A stretch of DNA of 64,000 bases from Reinekea blandensis MED297 (GTDB lineage Bacteria; Pseudomonadota; Gammaproteobacteria; Pseudomonadales; Natronospirillaceae), in NCBI RefSeq assembly GCF_000153185.1, contig NZ_CH724155.1:203369-267368 (forward strand). The letters are read 5' to 3'. The position numbers were made by a program, and so were the translations under genes. Each line of letters begins with the position of its first letter. The stretch's first letter is position 1. Of the stretch, positions 35,535-44,321 are shown piece after piece. A model generated the notes under the pieces. It was not told the origin of the DNA. It saw only the letters and a program-made list of their open reading frames with translations, and did no database searches.

Positions 35535-35888
35535 ATGTCTCAATTGAACCTGCGAATCGCGATACTTCTGTTATTGGCGATCGTCAGCACCACCTGGTTG
35601 AACCTCTGGGTCGTGCTGGGTCTTGCATTACTGGCCGCGGCGATCAGTGCGGTCCTGTTTCAGGTATCGAAGGCTCGGCGTACGGAAGTTTCAGCGTCGG
35701 TTGATGTTGAACCGTTCGAAGATTGGCAGGAATGGTCGGCACTGACACCAGAAGAGCAGACGACTCTGCAGATCGAGTTCGGTCACTTTCTGGATACGTT
35801 ACCTCCAACCTGCTCCATGGACGCCAAGAAGGAGCGCTTCCGTCAGTGGTTGGCAACAGAAAAGCGCGTTCGTTATTCGAGCGACTAA
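35535..35888 (+). CDS. small membrane protein of SPFH operon
   Basis: A 117-residue protein started at the ATG at 35535 (GGGAG six bases upstream; ATG at 35529 also possible). Two close hydrophobic helices cover about residues 6-42 (AILLLLAIVSTTWLNLWVVLGLA split in two), followed by an acidic cytosolic region with EDWQEWSALTPEEQTTL. Stop is followed almost at once by the convergent DUF2164 gene. No function known. Confidence 0.6.
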   Translation: MSQLNLRIAILLLLAIVSTTWLNLWVVLGLALLAAAISAVLFQVSKARRTEVSASVDVEPFEDWQEWSALTPEEQTTLQIEFGHFLDTLPPTCSMDAKKERFRQWLATEKRVRYSSD

Positions 35889-36133
35889 CGCGGTGTCGGT
35901 TTTTCGATTTCGAATAACGCATCTTTGACCGTTTCCAGTCGTTCATCCATCACCTGCATGGCGTCATACAACCCTCGGTTGTAAAAATACCCACCGATTT
36001 CTTCGGCAAAAAAGTCGAGCAGAAACTCGGCATCGAACTGACCGATTTTCTGATCCAGTTCCTCGGTAAAGTACATTTGAATTTTGCGGACAATCTGAGC
36101 TTTTTCGTCGGCGTTGAACTTGATTTCATCCAA
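35885..36133 (-). CDS. DUF2164 protein
   Basis: An 82-residue protein matching the DUF2164 pattern: IKFNADEKAQIVRKIQMYF, ELDQKIGQFDAEFLLDFFAEEIG, YFYNRGLYDAMQ. Family function is not known; these are small cytosolic helical proteins. Its 3' end overlaps the convergent gene by four bases. Confidence 0.85.
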   Translation of the reverse strand: MDEIKFNADEKAQIVRKIQMYFTEELDQKIGQFDAEFLLDFFAEEIGGYFYNRGLYDAMQVMDERLETVKDALFEIEKPTPR

Positions 36134-36146
36134 GAGAAGGCGCTCC

Positions 36147-37025
36147 TTACAGGTCGATTTTCATGTGGGTATTGTTCAGGGTGACGCCCCGACGTTCGAT
36201 GGTCTGACGAGCTTTCGCCTCAAAACCACGAGCTTCAAAGAAAGGGCGGGCTGCATCGCTGGCATCGACCGACAGTTGCGTTAAACCGAAGGCGTTGGCT
36301 TCCGCCAGTACCTGTTCATAAAGCTCACGCGCGACGCCTTTCTGCTGACAGGCCGGGTCGACAAACAACAGGTCGATCAAGCCGCTCGGTTCCAATGTGA
36401 CAAAGCCCGCAATCTGGTCACCCAGCACGGCGACAAAGGGTTTCTGATCGACAATGCGTTGTTGCCAGCGGTATTTGGTATCGTCGTTTGGCTCCGGTGC
36501 CCAGGCTTTTTTTTGTTCAGGAGAATAGAGCGTGTCGGAAATGGCATGCACCGACCGATAGAAAATGTCGGCCAGTGTCGGGGCGTCGGTGATTTCGGCA
36601 TTGCGTACGCGGATCACCTGATTGTCGCCGACCGCTTGCTGAAGATCGGACAGCAAGCCCTGAGGATCGGTCAAAATGGTCAGCCCCGCGCTGACCACGC
36701 TAGCGGTCGATGCGCTCGCTGGAAATCGGGCCCAGCCGATGTCGCCGAAGTTCAGTTCAACCTGCAGATCGTCCAGTTGAAACCGAACACTCACCAGGTT
36801 GTGTGTTGCTGATACGTCAACGTTCGACGCCGAACTGAACAGGGCTTGCAGCCACGTATGTGTCTCGATGTACACCGTAGGTTCCTGGCTGATTAATGCA
36901 ATGTCGATATCGGGCTCTGTTGGTCGGAGTCCACGGACATAGCTGCCGACCATTGCCGCCGCAGAGATATCCGGGTTGGCATTCACCCATTGATCCAATG
37001 TGGCGAGAAAACTCAGGTAGTTCAT
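36147..37025 (-). CDS. nucleotidyltransferase-GNAT fusion
   Basis: A 292-residue two-domain protein. Residues 1 to about 135 are a Pol-beta-like nucleotidyltransferase: GSYVRG at 27-32 and DIDIA with Asp39 and Asp41, then a third acidic beta strand (VELNFGD). Residues about 137-292 are a GNAT acetyltransferase (VDPACQQKGVARELYEQ; FFEARGFEA). Each part is common, but fusion is unusual. Resistance enzymes (ANT, AAC) and toxin systems use these folds separately; whether this modifies a drug, tRNA or protein is unknown. Confidence 0.78.
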   Translation of the reverse strand: MNYLSFLATLDQWVNANPDISAAAMVGSYVRGLRPTEPDIDIALISQEPTVYIETHTWLQALFSSASNVDVSATHNLVSVRFQLDDLQVELNFGDIGWARFPASASTASVVSAGLTILTDPQGLLSDLQQAVGDNQVIRVRNAEITDAPTLADIFYRSVHAISDTLYSPEQKKAWAPEPNDDTKYRWQQRIVDQKPFVAVLGDQIAGFVTLEPSGLIDLLFVDPACQQKGVARELYEQVLAEANAFGLTQLSVDASDAARPFFEARGFEAKARQTIERRGVTLNNTHMKIDL

Positions 37026-37079
37026 CTGATGTCCAGTTAACTTTGGGGTTCGGGTTTAAGGGTAACATTGATCCGGATG

Positions 37080-37345
37080 GACTTCGCTGTAAGAGAAACC
37101 GACGCGCAGATTCCTGATATTGTCAGGTTACTTTACGACCTATATGACAGTGAACCCGAGCGTGGCCTGCAAAGCGATACGCTGCAGGGCTTTGGCTGCC
37201 TTGGCATAAAACTTGATTTAGGTTTGGGGTATCTCCGAATCTGAGTGTTGGCTCTAGCTGATGCTTCGACCCTCTCCTGAGTATGGATGCTCGGGCGCAG
37301 TCTGCGGACTGCACAAGGGAGGTGAGCGATCACCTCCCTTAACTT
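37080..37345. other. intergenic region with two strong hairpins
   Basis: No convincing ORF. Contains GCAGTC/GACTGC (loop TGCG, 37297-37312) and AAGGGAGGTGA/TCACCTCCCTT (11 bp, 37315-37340) with a GCGA tetraloop, followed on the plus strand by AACTTTTTC. The second hairpin also lies just past the stop of cytochrome b561 and may terminate it. A small RNA is possible; see findings. Confidence 0.4.
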
Positions 37346-37347
37346 TT

Positions 37348-37962
37348 TCAGTCCGGGGCTTTCAAACCCGATTCCGATGATCGTCGGGATGCCTGTTTCG
37401 CTGCTATCCATTGTTTGATCTTACGAACATCGAGCATCGATGTCAGAACATCGTCTTTCAAAATAAAATGATGGTAAAGCGCGGCACCGCCATGCGCGCC
37501 GATCATCAACATGGCCAACCAGGTGCCGGTTTCATGAATACTTCGTATGCGCGCATACAGCTCGGGGTCGCCCGCCAGTTGCGACAGATTGATCGCACCG
37601 AACAGCAGGGTCGGTGTGGGCGAAAACAACGCAGTCGCCAGACCTGATAACGGGATGAAGACGGCCAGCGCGTACAGCAGAAGTTGCACTGAGGTGGCCG
37701 CCAGCTTTTTCAACGGAGGCAGGTCGGCTTCGGGTCGGGGTTCTTTGTAGATCCAGCGTCTGATCATCAGTGTGAGTGCAGTAAACAGCACGATCGCCCC
37801 CAAGCTGGAATGCAACTTGAGCCCCCGTGCCCGATAAGCATCGGTCAGGTCAAAGTTAAACTGTTGTCCGGCGATGAGCAGCGCGATAAAACCACCGGCC
37901 ATGAGCCAGTGTCCGATGCTGAATGCGCGTCGATAACGTTTGGTTTTTCGTTGGGGGGACAT
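37348..37962 (-). CDS. cytochrome b561 family protein
   Basis: A 204-residue di-haem membrane cytochrome with four hydrophobic segments. Haem ligands fit His18 (SIGHWLMAGGF), His51 (KLHSSLG), His143 (RSIHETGTW) and His157 (IGAHGGAALYHH). It likely moves electrons between quinol and a periplasmic acceptor. No adjacent partner gene. Confidence 0.88.
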   Translation of the reverse strand: MSPQRKTKRYRRAFSIGHWLMAGGFIALLIAGQQFNFDLTDAYRARGLKLHSSLGAIVLFTALTLMIRRWIYKEPRPEADLPPLKKLAATSVQLLLYALAVFIPLSGLATALFSPTPTLLFGAINLSQLAGDPELYARIRSIHETGTWLAMLMIGAHGGAALYHHFILKDDVLTSMLDVRKIKQWIAAKQASRRSSESGLKAPD

Positions 37963-38112
37963 GAGGTACCGCTCTGTAAGGCTCAGATTTCTGCCCTATT
38001 GTGGGGGAGCAGGAACCGGCTCCGCTGACCTGTATCAATCCTGTGTGTCTGGATCGTGTCAGGGTCGATCATTGGTCAACCTGACAAATAAAGCTTTCTT
38101 TCAGGCCATAAA

Positions 38113-38145
38113 CTATTAAAATGAAACAACGGTTCATTTTAATAG
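38113..38145. promoter_or_regulatory. perfect 13-bp-arm palindrome before MATE gene
   Basis: CTATTAAAATGAA and TTCATTTTAATAG flank ACAACGG. It ends 10 bases before the first start. The ATGAAAC...GGTTCAT core resembles TetR/AcrR operators (family knowledge), so a repressor of the efflux gene probably binds here; no TetR gene is nearby. Confidence 0.65.
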
Positions 38146-38155
38146 TGTTGCTGTT

Positions 38156-39511
38156 TTGAGTTTGGTATCTCCCGACAATATTCGCCGTAATGTGTCTGTC
38201 GCCTGGCCTCTGGCGTTAAATTCGATCTTAATCCTGTCGATGTCACTGATCGATGTGCTGCTGATTGCCCCGCTTGGAGAAAGCGCCATCGCGGCATTAG
38301 GCGTGGCCAGTGCGCTGATGGCGTTCTTTACCGGCATTCAGTTTGCTCTGGCCAGTGGTTCGCAATTGGTTATTGCCCGCTACTGTGGTGCCGGAAATCT
38401 GATCGGGGCGGCCAAAGCGGTACTCGCGGGCGGTCTGATCAACGGTCTTGTTTCGATGTTGATGCTGGTGGGGTTGCTGTTGGGACTGCCATCATTGTTG
38501 GCGGCGATCATCCACAATGCCGCTGTGGAGGCGCTGGCCCAAACGTACATGACGGTCATGATGTGGGTGTTGATACCATCGTCACTGTCGCAAGTGATGA
38601 TGGCTTACTACAACGGGTTCGGAAAGACGCGCATACCGCTGCAGGGTTTTTTGCTGGAAATTCCAATCAACATCGGCGTCAGTATCGTTCTGATCTACGG
38701 GTATCTGGGCTTTGACAGCCTCGGCTTGGTGGGTGCGGCCATTGGCAGCCTGGTGGCAGTGACGTTGCGTTTATTGTATTTAAGTTGGCGGCTGAGCCGG
38801 GACCCCATTGCCACCCGGTTGCGTCCGATCACGCAGCTTTCGCGCTCAACAATAAGCCTTCATTTTAAAGAAATCGCCCCCATCGCTGCGAACTTCATCA
38901 CCTTGCGCAGCGGCGTTCTGGTATATCAGGTGTTGTTTGCCCAACTGGATGTATATGCCTATGCCGCGATTACGCTGGTCTTGCCATGGGTGCAAATGGG
39001 CGCCAACGTGGTTGCCGCCTGGTCCCACGCCACGGCAATCAACGTCAGTCAGTTCTTAGGTCACAATGACACTCGAAGCATTCCCGGGTTCATCACTCAG
39101 GCTATTCGCATCAGTTTGGTTCTGGCGGTGTGTCTGAGCCTGGCCTTTCTCTGCCTGAGTCTGGCATTACCGGGTCTGTACCCGGACATGCACGCGCAGA
39201 CGCTTCAGGCTCTGGTTATCATTGCCCCGATCTACATTCTTTTACCGTTGGTGAGAACTTACAACGGGCTGTGTGGCACGACGCTGCGGGCTCTGGGTCA
39301 GAGTTTTGGTGTCTTGCGAGTGCATTTTGTCACGCAATGGCTGGTGGGCATTCCGCTACTCGCGTTTCTGGTTTTTCAATCGGCCCCCTTGCTGCTGGTG
39401 TTTGGGGTTATGTTGTTGGAAGAATCACTGAAGGTGGTGTTTTTTCGCCGTAATATCCAGCGTACTTTGCATACGATCGATCAACCGGGTGTCACGGCAC
39501 TGAGCAAATAG
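38156..39511 (+). CDS. MATE family efflux transporter
   Basis: A protein of up to 451 residues with 12 hydrophobic helices; the start is TTG at 38156 or 38162. WPLALNSILILSMSLIDVLLIAPLGE and GVASALMAFFTGIQFALASG belong to the MATE/NorM fold. It should expel compounds using sodium or proton gradient. The PL2-type gene starts nine bases after the stop, so both are likely one transcription unit. Confidence 0.88.
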   Translation: MSLVSPDNIRRNVSVAWPLALNSILILSMSLIDVLLIAPLGESAIAALGVASALMAFFTGIQFALASGSQLVIARYCGAGNLIGAAKAVLAGGLINGLVSMLMLVGLLLGLPSLLAAIIHNAAVEALAQTYMTVMMWVLIPSSLSQVMMAYYNGFGKTRIPLQGFLLEIPINIGVSIVLIYGYLGFDSLGLVGAAIGSLVAVTLRLLYLSWRLSRDPIATRLRPITQLSRSTISLHFKEIAPIAANFITLRSGVLVYQVLFAQLDVYAYAAITLVLPWVQMGANVVAAWSHATAINVSQFLGHNDTRSIPGFITQAIRISLVLAVCLSLAFLCLSLALPGLYPDMHAQTLQALVIIAPIYILLPLVRTYNGLCGTTLRALGQSFGVLRVHFVTQWLVGIPLLAFLVFQSAPLLLVFGVMLLEESLKVVFFRRNIQRTLHTIDQPGVTALSK

Positions 39512-39520
39512 GACGGGCAA

Positions 39521-41170
39521 ATGAAAAAAAATTTCGATTCAATATTGGACGATTTGGCCCAGTACGCGGACACGATTCTGGCGCACTATCGAGATCCTTT
39601 TCACGGCACGCCCTTGTTTGCTGATGGCTGTGATCGGGACTCCGGTGAGCCGATTCGATGGCGAAACCAGAGTGGCCAGGACTGGGTGGTGTCGAACCTG
39701 GCCAGTCAGCAGAATCTGTTTCGATTTTTCAGTGGGTTGAGTGCGCTCACGGGCGATCAGACTTATGAACAGGCCGCACAGGCAGCCATTCAATGGCATT
39801 TCGATCACGCCGACAGCAGTGGTCTGATTCATTGGGGTGGGCACTGTTTTATTGATCTGCAAACCCTGAGTGTCGTGGGTCCGGAGAACAAGAACCGGGT
39901 GCACGAACTGAAGCATCACTGTCCGTTTTATGAACTGATGTACCGGACCGATCCCTCCGCAACCCGGCGGTTGATTAAAGCGATTTGGAACACCCACGTG
40001 CACGATTGGGAACAGATGGGTATGACGCGTCATGGCGACTATGGTCTTTCATTTGAGGACGCGACCTTCTGGCAGAAGCCGAAGACTCCGGGGCTGCAAC
40101 CCTTGCGAGAAATGGCGGGGTTGTCGTTTGTGAACATCGGCAACGACCTGATTTACAGTGCGGGCATGCTGTACTGCCTCGATGGTGACCGGGACGCGCT
40201 GTCGTGGGGTGAGTTTTTAATGCAGCAGTACGTTAACAGCCGCCACCCTGAGACAGGTTTAGGCTGCTATCAGTACAACCAACCCAGGAAAACCGGTGAG
40301 CCACCGCAGGATGAATCCGACCCGCAATACACTTTTTCATTCTGGGGCGACCGGGCGCAGCGGCAGTTCGGCCCGGAGTATGGGGATGTGGCGCGCGAGG
40401 CCTGGGTGTTGTTCAAAGTGGATGATCAGGCGCTGAATGGGCCGGAAGGCATTTACGGTGATTGCGCGCTGGCGCAGACGCAGCTGGCGCGGTTGTTAGG
40501 CGACGCCGGTCAACCGCTTCTCGAATGGACCACGCAGGGTCTGGATGCCTGGGCACACTATGCTTACGACGGCGCGACCCATGAAATCAAACCCATATTT
40601 GCCGATGGCAAGGACCTGACCGGTCAACGCCTGCCTCGGTACGGCTACTATGGACCAGCGGGCACTCCGCTGACCCGACGTGCCCTGCCCGATCATGTGT
40701 TTCTAGCCTATGTCGTGAACTGGGCTGTGAGCCGGAGTGACACGCTCTGGCCGGTCGTCTGCCAAATGGCGACCAATATCGGTTTGGGCGATTGGTCAAC
40801 AGAAGAACCAGCGGTGAATTTGGCCACCGACAACGATCAAAGTCTGATGTTGTTTGCCGCATTGGAGATGTATCGCGTCACCGGCAAGGACGCATTTTTG
40901 TCATTGGCGGAAACGATTGGCATCAACCTTCATCGGCGAAGTTTTCATGACGGACTGTTTCTGAAAAGCCCGGCCCATCGGTACTGCCGTTTCGACGATG
41001 TTGAACCCCTGGCCCTGCTCAGTCTGCTGGCGGCGAAAGCCGGTCGTTTACACGACGTGCCGGAATATCGCAGTCAGGGCGGTTATATCCACGGTGACAT
41101 GACTCTGCCGGATGGTCAGGTGAAAAACACCATGGATGTGAAGACAATTTACCCGACGCTGCGAGCTTAA
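39521..41170 (+). CDS. pectate lyase family 2-like protein, cytoplasmic
   Basis: A 549-residue protein without signal peptide. The layout fits PL2 exo-/endo-pectate lyases: GLIHWGGHCF with His108, VHEL with Glu129, and GMTRHGDYGLSF with Arg170-His171. In a known PL2 enzyme the metal ligands are one residue further on (His109, Glu130, His172) with catalytic Arg171, so numbering and spacing agree; the comparison is from memory. It would degrade galacturonate oligomers in the cytosol. No other pectin gene is seen here, so the substrate may differ. Confidence 0.7.
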   Translation: MKKNFDSILDDLAQYADTILAHYRDPFHGTPLFADGCDRDSGEPIRWRNQSGQDWVVSNLASQQNLFRFFSGLSALTGDQTYEQAAQAAIQWHFDHADSSGLIHWGGHCFIDLQTLSVVGPENKNRVHELKHHCPFYELMYRTDPSATRRLIKAIWNTHVHDWEQMGMTRHGDYGLSFEDATFWQKPKTPGLQPLREMAGLSFVNIGNDLIYSAGMLYCLDGDRDALSWGEFLMQQYVNSRHPETGLGCYQYNQPRKTGEPPQDESDPQYTFSFWGDRAQRQFGPEYGDVAREAWVLFKVDDQALNGPEGIYGDCALAQTQLARLLGDAGQPLLEWTTQGLDAWAHYAYDGATHEIKPIFADGKDLTGQRLPRYGYYGPAGTPLTRRALPDHVFLAYVVNWAVSRSDTLWPVVCQMATNIGLGDWSTEEPAVNLATDNDQSLMLFAALEMYRVTGKDAFLSLAETIGINLHRRSFHDGLFLKSPAHRYCRFDDVEPLALLSLLAAKAGRLHDVPEYRSQGGYIHGDMTLPDGQVKNTMDVKTIYPTLRA

Positions 41171-41194
41171 ACCCCAACGACTGAGGCCCCAGGT

Positions 41195-43255
41195 TCAGTT
41201 CGCCTGGGCCCGGTTAATGGCCTCACGCAGTACCTTGGCCGTTAACAGTTCGGGAAGCAAAATACCATCGGTCGCTTCAGGTCCGAGCACAAGGTTAAAC
41301 GGGATGGCGGAACGGTTGTAAGTTGCCAGCAGGGCTTCGATGGCGGGATCGGGTCGGGTCCAGTCTGCCTGCATCAGAACAACGTCACGTTGTTGGTAGA
41401 ACACGAGCATGGCGTCGGTTTCCAGCACCGTCAGTTTGTTGAACTCACAGGTGATACACCACTGCGCGGTGACATCGATCAACAGGGTGTGCCCCTGATT
41501 CAGATGCTCAGATACAGCGTCCGCCGAATAGGTTTGCCAGTGGGCCGAAGCCGACGACGTTTGTGGCTGAGCCTGGAACAGAAGCAGAGCGGCAACCATC
41601 GAAATCGCCAACAGCGGCAGCCCGAAGCGTGCGACCTTGGTGGTGAGCGACGGCCAATACAGCAAGGTAAGCCAGAGGGTCGCTGCAATCGCAATCACGC
41701 TCAGTCCGATCAGATTGAGATGTTCATTGAGCAGCCACCCCAACCAGATCAGCGTCGCCAGCAAGCCCAGTGCCATCACCCGTTTTAACGTCACCATCCA
41801 GCGACCGGGTTTGGGCAGCCAACGAACCACGCTGGGTGATGCCGCAATCAGCAGGTAAGGCAGCGCCAAACCGACGCCGAGGCTGGTGAACATCAGCAAC
41901 AGTACGCCCGCGTTCTGAGTAAAGGCAAACGCCACGGCGGTGCCGAGGAACGGTGCCGAACAGGGGGTGGCCAGCAGTGTCGCCGCGCCCCCCTGCAGAA
42001 AACTTTTCACATAGCCACTGCCCTGTTCACTGACAGTGAGCAGGCCCGATTGCAACGTTTGCGGCAGCTGTAACGTGACCTTATCGAGCAGGTTGGCCAG
42101 AAACACCAACATGACCAGAAACAACACCAGCAGGAACCAGGGGCTCTGGAACTGAATGCCCCAGCCCACGTAAGCGCCGGTGGCTTTCAGGGCAATGAGG
42201 CCCGCAGCCAGCAACCAGAAAAAGCTGATGACCCCAGCTGCCGTGGCGAGTGAGTGCAGACGGATCTTGGCAGGCGCTTCATCGCGCCAGCTTAACCAGC
42301 CAATCAGCTTAATGGACAACACCGGTAACACACAGGGCATGGCATTGAGAATCAAACCTCCAAGGAGCGCGGCCAACAGCATGAGCCACAGTGCGGCGTC
42401 TGGCTCGGTGAGGTCAGGCCTGTCCGGAGCGGCGGGTCGTGATTGTTCGGTCAGGTCTAACGAAGATGAAAAGCTCTGCAGCGAGTCTTTGTAGGTAAAC
42501 ACCAGACGTTCTTCGATGTCCGGCATGCGGATCTCACCGCGCGACCACCAGGCCTGTACCTGGCCGTCGTCGACGGTGATTACCGGCGCGGGCCACTCAT
42601 ACACATCGAGGTTTTCGACAAAAATTTCCGGTGCCTGTCCAATCGGTTGCAACGGAAAACTCAGGTACAGGCCCTGCTCATCGAACCGGGCTTCGCCGGT
42701 GAGATCGTCATTTGGGACTGGATACTGGCTTAAGGCTTCGTTGTACCGAGGCGCAACGTCCCAATCGGTGGTCTCGTTTGTGGACTCGGGCAGGCTCAGG
42801 CTGAGGTTCAGATCCACCGGAATGCAGATGTTATTGCAAACAAAGACCGTGGCTTTAAAGCGCATCGGGTCGGGCAACGGCTGCGCGATGGGTTCCACAA
42901 AAAACGGTAAGACGGCTTGTTTTTCATAGCCGTAGGATTGAAAGCCCAGCAAGGTAAAGGTGCTGGGCGCGGGTAATTGCCAGCGAACGGTTGGCGCAAA
43001 GCCATCACTGAGGACGTTAATTCTCGGCGCCGCACCGGCGGCCCCGGCAACCCGCCAGTAGGTTTTCCAGCCGGCTTCCAGGTCCAGCTCAAGGGCCAAT
43101 GGCAGCTCTTTTCCAACATGAACCGATTCGAGTGGGCTGATCAGACGGGCGCGGACCGGGCCATCACTTTGCCACGGTCCGGTCGCGGCGTTTAAAGCCA
43201 ACGACCAGAAAACCAGGATAAGTATCAGCGGCAGGCGCATCAGATGGGAAAGCAT
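41195..43255 (-). CDS. ScsB/DsbD-like thiol:disulfide interchange protein
   Basis: A 686-residue membrane protein. Signal peptide (ends NAA), a large periplasmic domain with paired Cys (VCNNICIPVDL), eight or so helices with the DsbD cysteines (AMPCVLPVL, ATPCSAPFLG), and a C-terminal thioredoxin domain with WCITC (Cys600, Cys603). It is closer to ScsB of the copper suppressor system than to classical DsbD. It would carry electrons to periplasmic thiols. It lies at the edge of the copper-like cluster. Confidence 0.9.
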   Translation of the reverse strand: MLSHLMRLPLILILVFWSLALNAATGPWQSDGPVRARLISPLESVHVGKELPLALELDLEAGWKTYWRVAGAAGAAPRINVLSDGFAPTVRWQLPAPSTFTLLGFQSYGYEKQAVLPFFVEPIAQPLPDPMRFKATVFVCNNICIPVDLNLSLSLPESTNETTDWDVAPRYNEALSQYPVPNDDLTGEARFDEQGLYLSFPLQPIGQAPEIFVENLDVYEWPAPVITVDDGQVQAWWSRGEIRMPDIEERLVFTYKDSLQSFSSSLDLTEQSRPAAPDRPDLTEPDAALWLMLLAALLGGLILNAMPCVLPVLSIKLIGWLSWRDEAPAKIRLHSLATAAGVISFFWLLAAGLIALKATGAYVGWGIQFQSPWFLLVLFLVMLVFLANLLDKVTLQLPQTLQSGLLTVSEQGSGYVKSFLQGGAATLLATPCSAPFLGTAVAFAFTQNAGVLLLMFTSLGVGLALPYLLIAASPSVVRWLPKPGRWMVTLKRVMALGLLATLIWLGWLLNEHLNLIGLSVIAIAATLWLTLLYWPSLTTKVARFGLPLLAISMVAALLLFQAQPQTSSASAHWQTYSADAVSEHLNQGHTLLIDVTAQWCITCEFNKLTVLETDAMLVFYQQRDVVLMQADWTRPDPAIEALLATYNRSAIPFNLVLGPEATDGILLPELLTAKVLREAINRAQAN

Positions 43256-43346
43256 GAACCCTCGAACAACGTGGCAAAACAGCTGGGTTAAGTGTATCGG
43301 GTAGTGTCAGCGGCGTGACCCGCTGACGTGCCAGTGTTGTGTAAAA

Positions 43347-43670
43347 TCAGTCGCTGGCTTGCGATCGATCAAGAATGTCGAGTCGCTCATGCAGCTCTTC
43401 GGCGCTGATTTCGCCGCGAGCATAGCGTTCACGCACCAGATCACGAGCCTGTTGCTTTGGCTTCTCATCGGACGTTGACCGTCGTTCAAAGACGCTGCGG
43501 ATCGCCCAGATGAGCAAAAACAGCAAGCCTATCCAGAGTATCGGCATGATCAGCATCATGCCCCAGCCGGCAACGCCACCCATGTGACCGTAGCCGCTGG
43601 CCGGGTGCATCCAACCAGCCAGCGCTAAGCTGGGACTCAGTGCCAAGGTGGTCATTAGCGTTCGTATCAT
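43347..43670 (-). CDS. SHOCT domain membrane protein
   Basis: A 107-residue protein: N-terminal signal or helix, a Met/Gly/His-rich stretch (MHPASGYGHMGGVAGWGMM), a membrane helix, and a C-terminal SHOCT domain (RERYARGEISAEELHERL). Such proteins are common beside copper and heavy-metal genes. Same direction as the Spy-like gene 48 bases upstream. Confidence 0.82.
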   Translation of the reverse strand: MIRTLMTTLALSPSLALAGWMHPASGYGHMGGVAGWGMMLIMPILWIGLLFLLIWAIRSVFERRSTSDEKPKQQARDLVRERYARGEISAEELHERLDILDRSQASD

Positions 43671-43718
43671 TGTGACCTCCGTTTTGGTTGACCAGGTCGA
43701 TTACCGGGCCTCGGGCTA

Positions 43719-44165
43719 TCAGTGACAGCCGCGTCCCGGTCCGTTCCACAACGCTTTCTGTTCGTCGGTCAGTGAGTCGGCGAAGTCGTTGTACAGTTGA
43801 TGATGTTGTTCGACTAGGGCCTGATTTTCAAACATCAGCGTCATCATCTGATGGTGACCAAAATCATCATCATTGCTCGATGCCTGCATCAGGCTGTGCA
43901 TCTGTGCCTGTGACGCCTGAAACTGCGACAGCAATGAAATCTGTTCGTCGTTCAGAGACAGCCGATCCGCCAGGGACTCAATGTCGACAGGTGTGCTATA
44001 GGCACCGCCATTCATCATCGACATGCCTCCATAACCCCCGCCATGATGGCTTTGGAAGTCGCTTTGATGGTTGTCGTTGTTATTAAAACCGTTGTGCGCC
44101 AGGGCGGCCGCGCTCAGTGTCAGTGCGGCGGCGGTTGTGATGGCGATTAAGTATTTGGATTTCAT
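43719..44165 (-). CDS. Spy/CpxP-like periplasmic protein
   Basis: A 148-residue periplasmic protein: signal peptide (ALA-HNG), a His/Asn/Met-rich N-terminus, then helices with LNDEQISLL and LTDEQKALW, the LTxxQ motif found twice in the Spy/CpxP family. Spy-like proteins chaperone unfolded periplasmic proteins and respond to copper or envelope stress. It is divergent from the two-component system. Confidence 0.85.
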   Translation of the reverse strand: MKSKYLIAITTAAALTLSAAALAHNGFNNNDNHQSDFQSHHGGGYGGMSMMNGGAYSTPVDIESLADRLSLNDEQISLLSQFQASQAQMHSLMQASSNDDDFGHHQMMTLMFENQALVEQHHQLYNDFADSLTDEQKALWNGPGRGCH

Positions 44166-44321
44166 GAGAAGGCTCCCGTCCGTTGTTGATAGGCTCAGTA
44201 TGGACCGGCCGGGTTACCGCAGCTTATCCTCAAGATTAACGATTGTTCATGTTCGACCGCGCAGCCGGATACAGCGTTATACTGCGCTCACAACACGACA
44301 CTTAAACGGAAGGGGGCACCG

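Noticed and set aside
37133..37411. Minus-strand ORF of 92 codons
   Set aside because: Overlaps the hairpins and the end of cytochrome b561; no recognisable protein features.
43814..43826. TAGGGCCTG string resembling the element end
   Set aside because: It lies in coding sequence of the Spy-like gene (ENQALVEQ) with no matching arm or element interior; chance.
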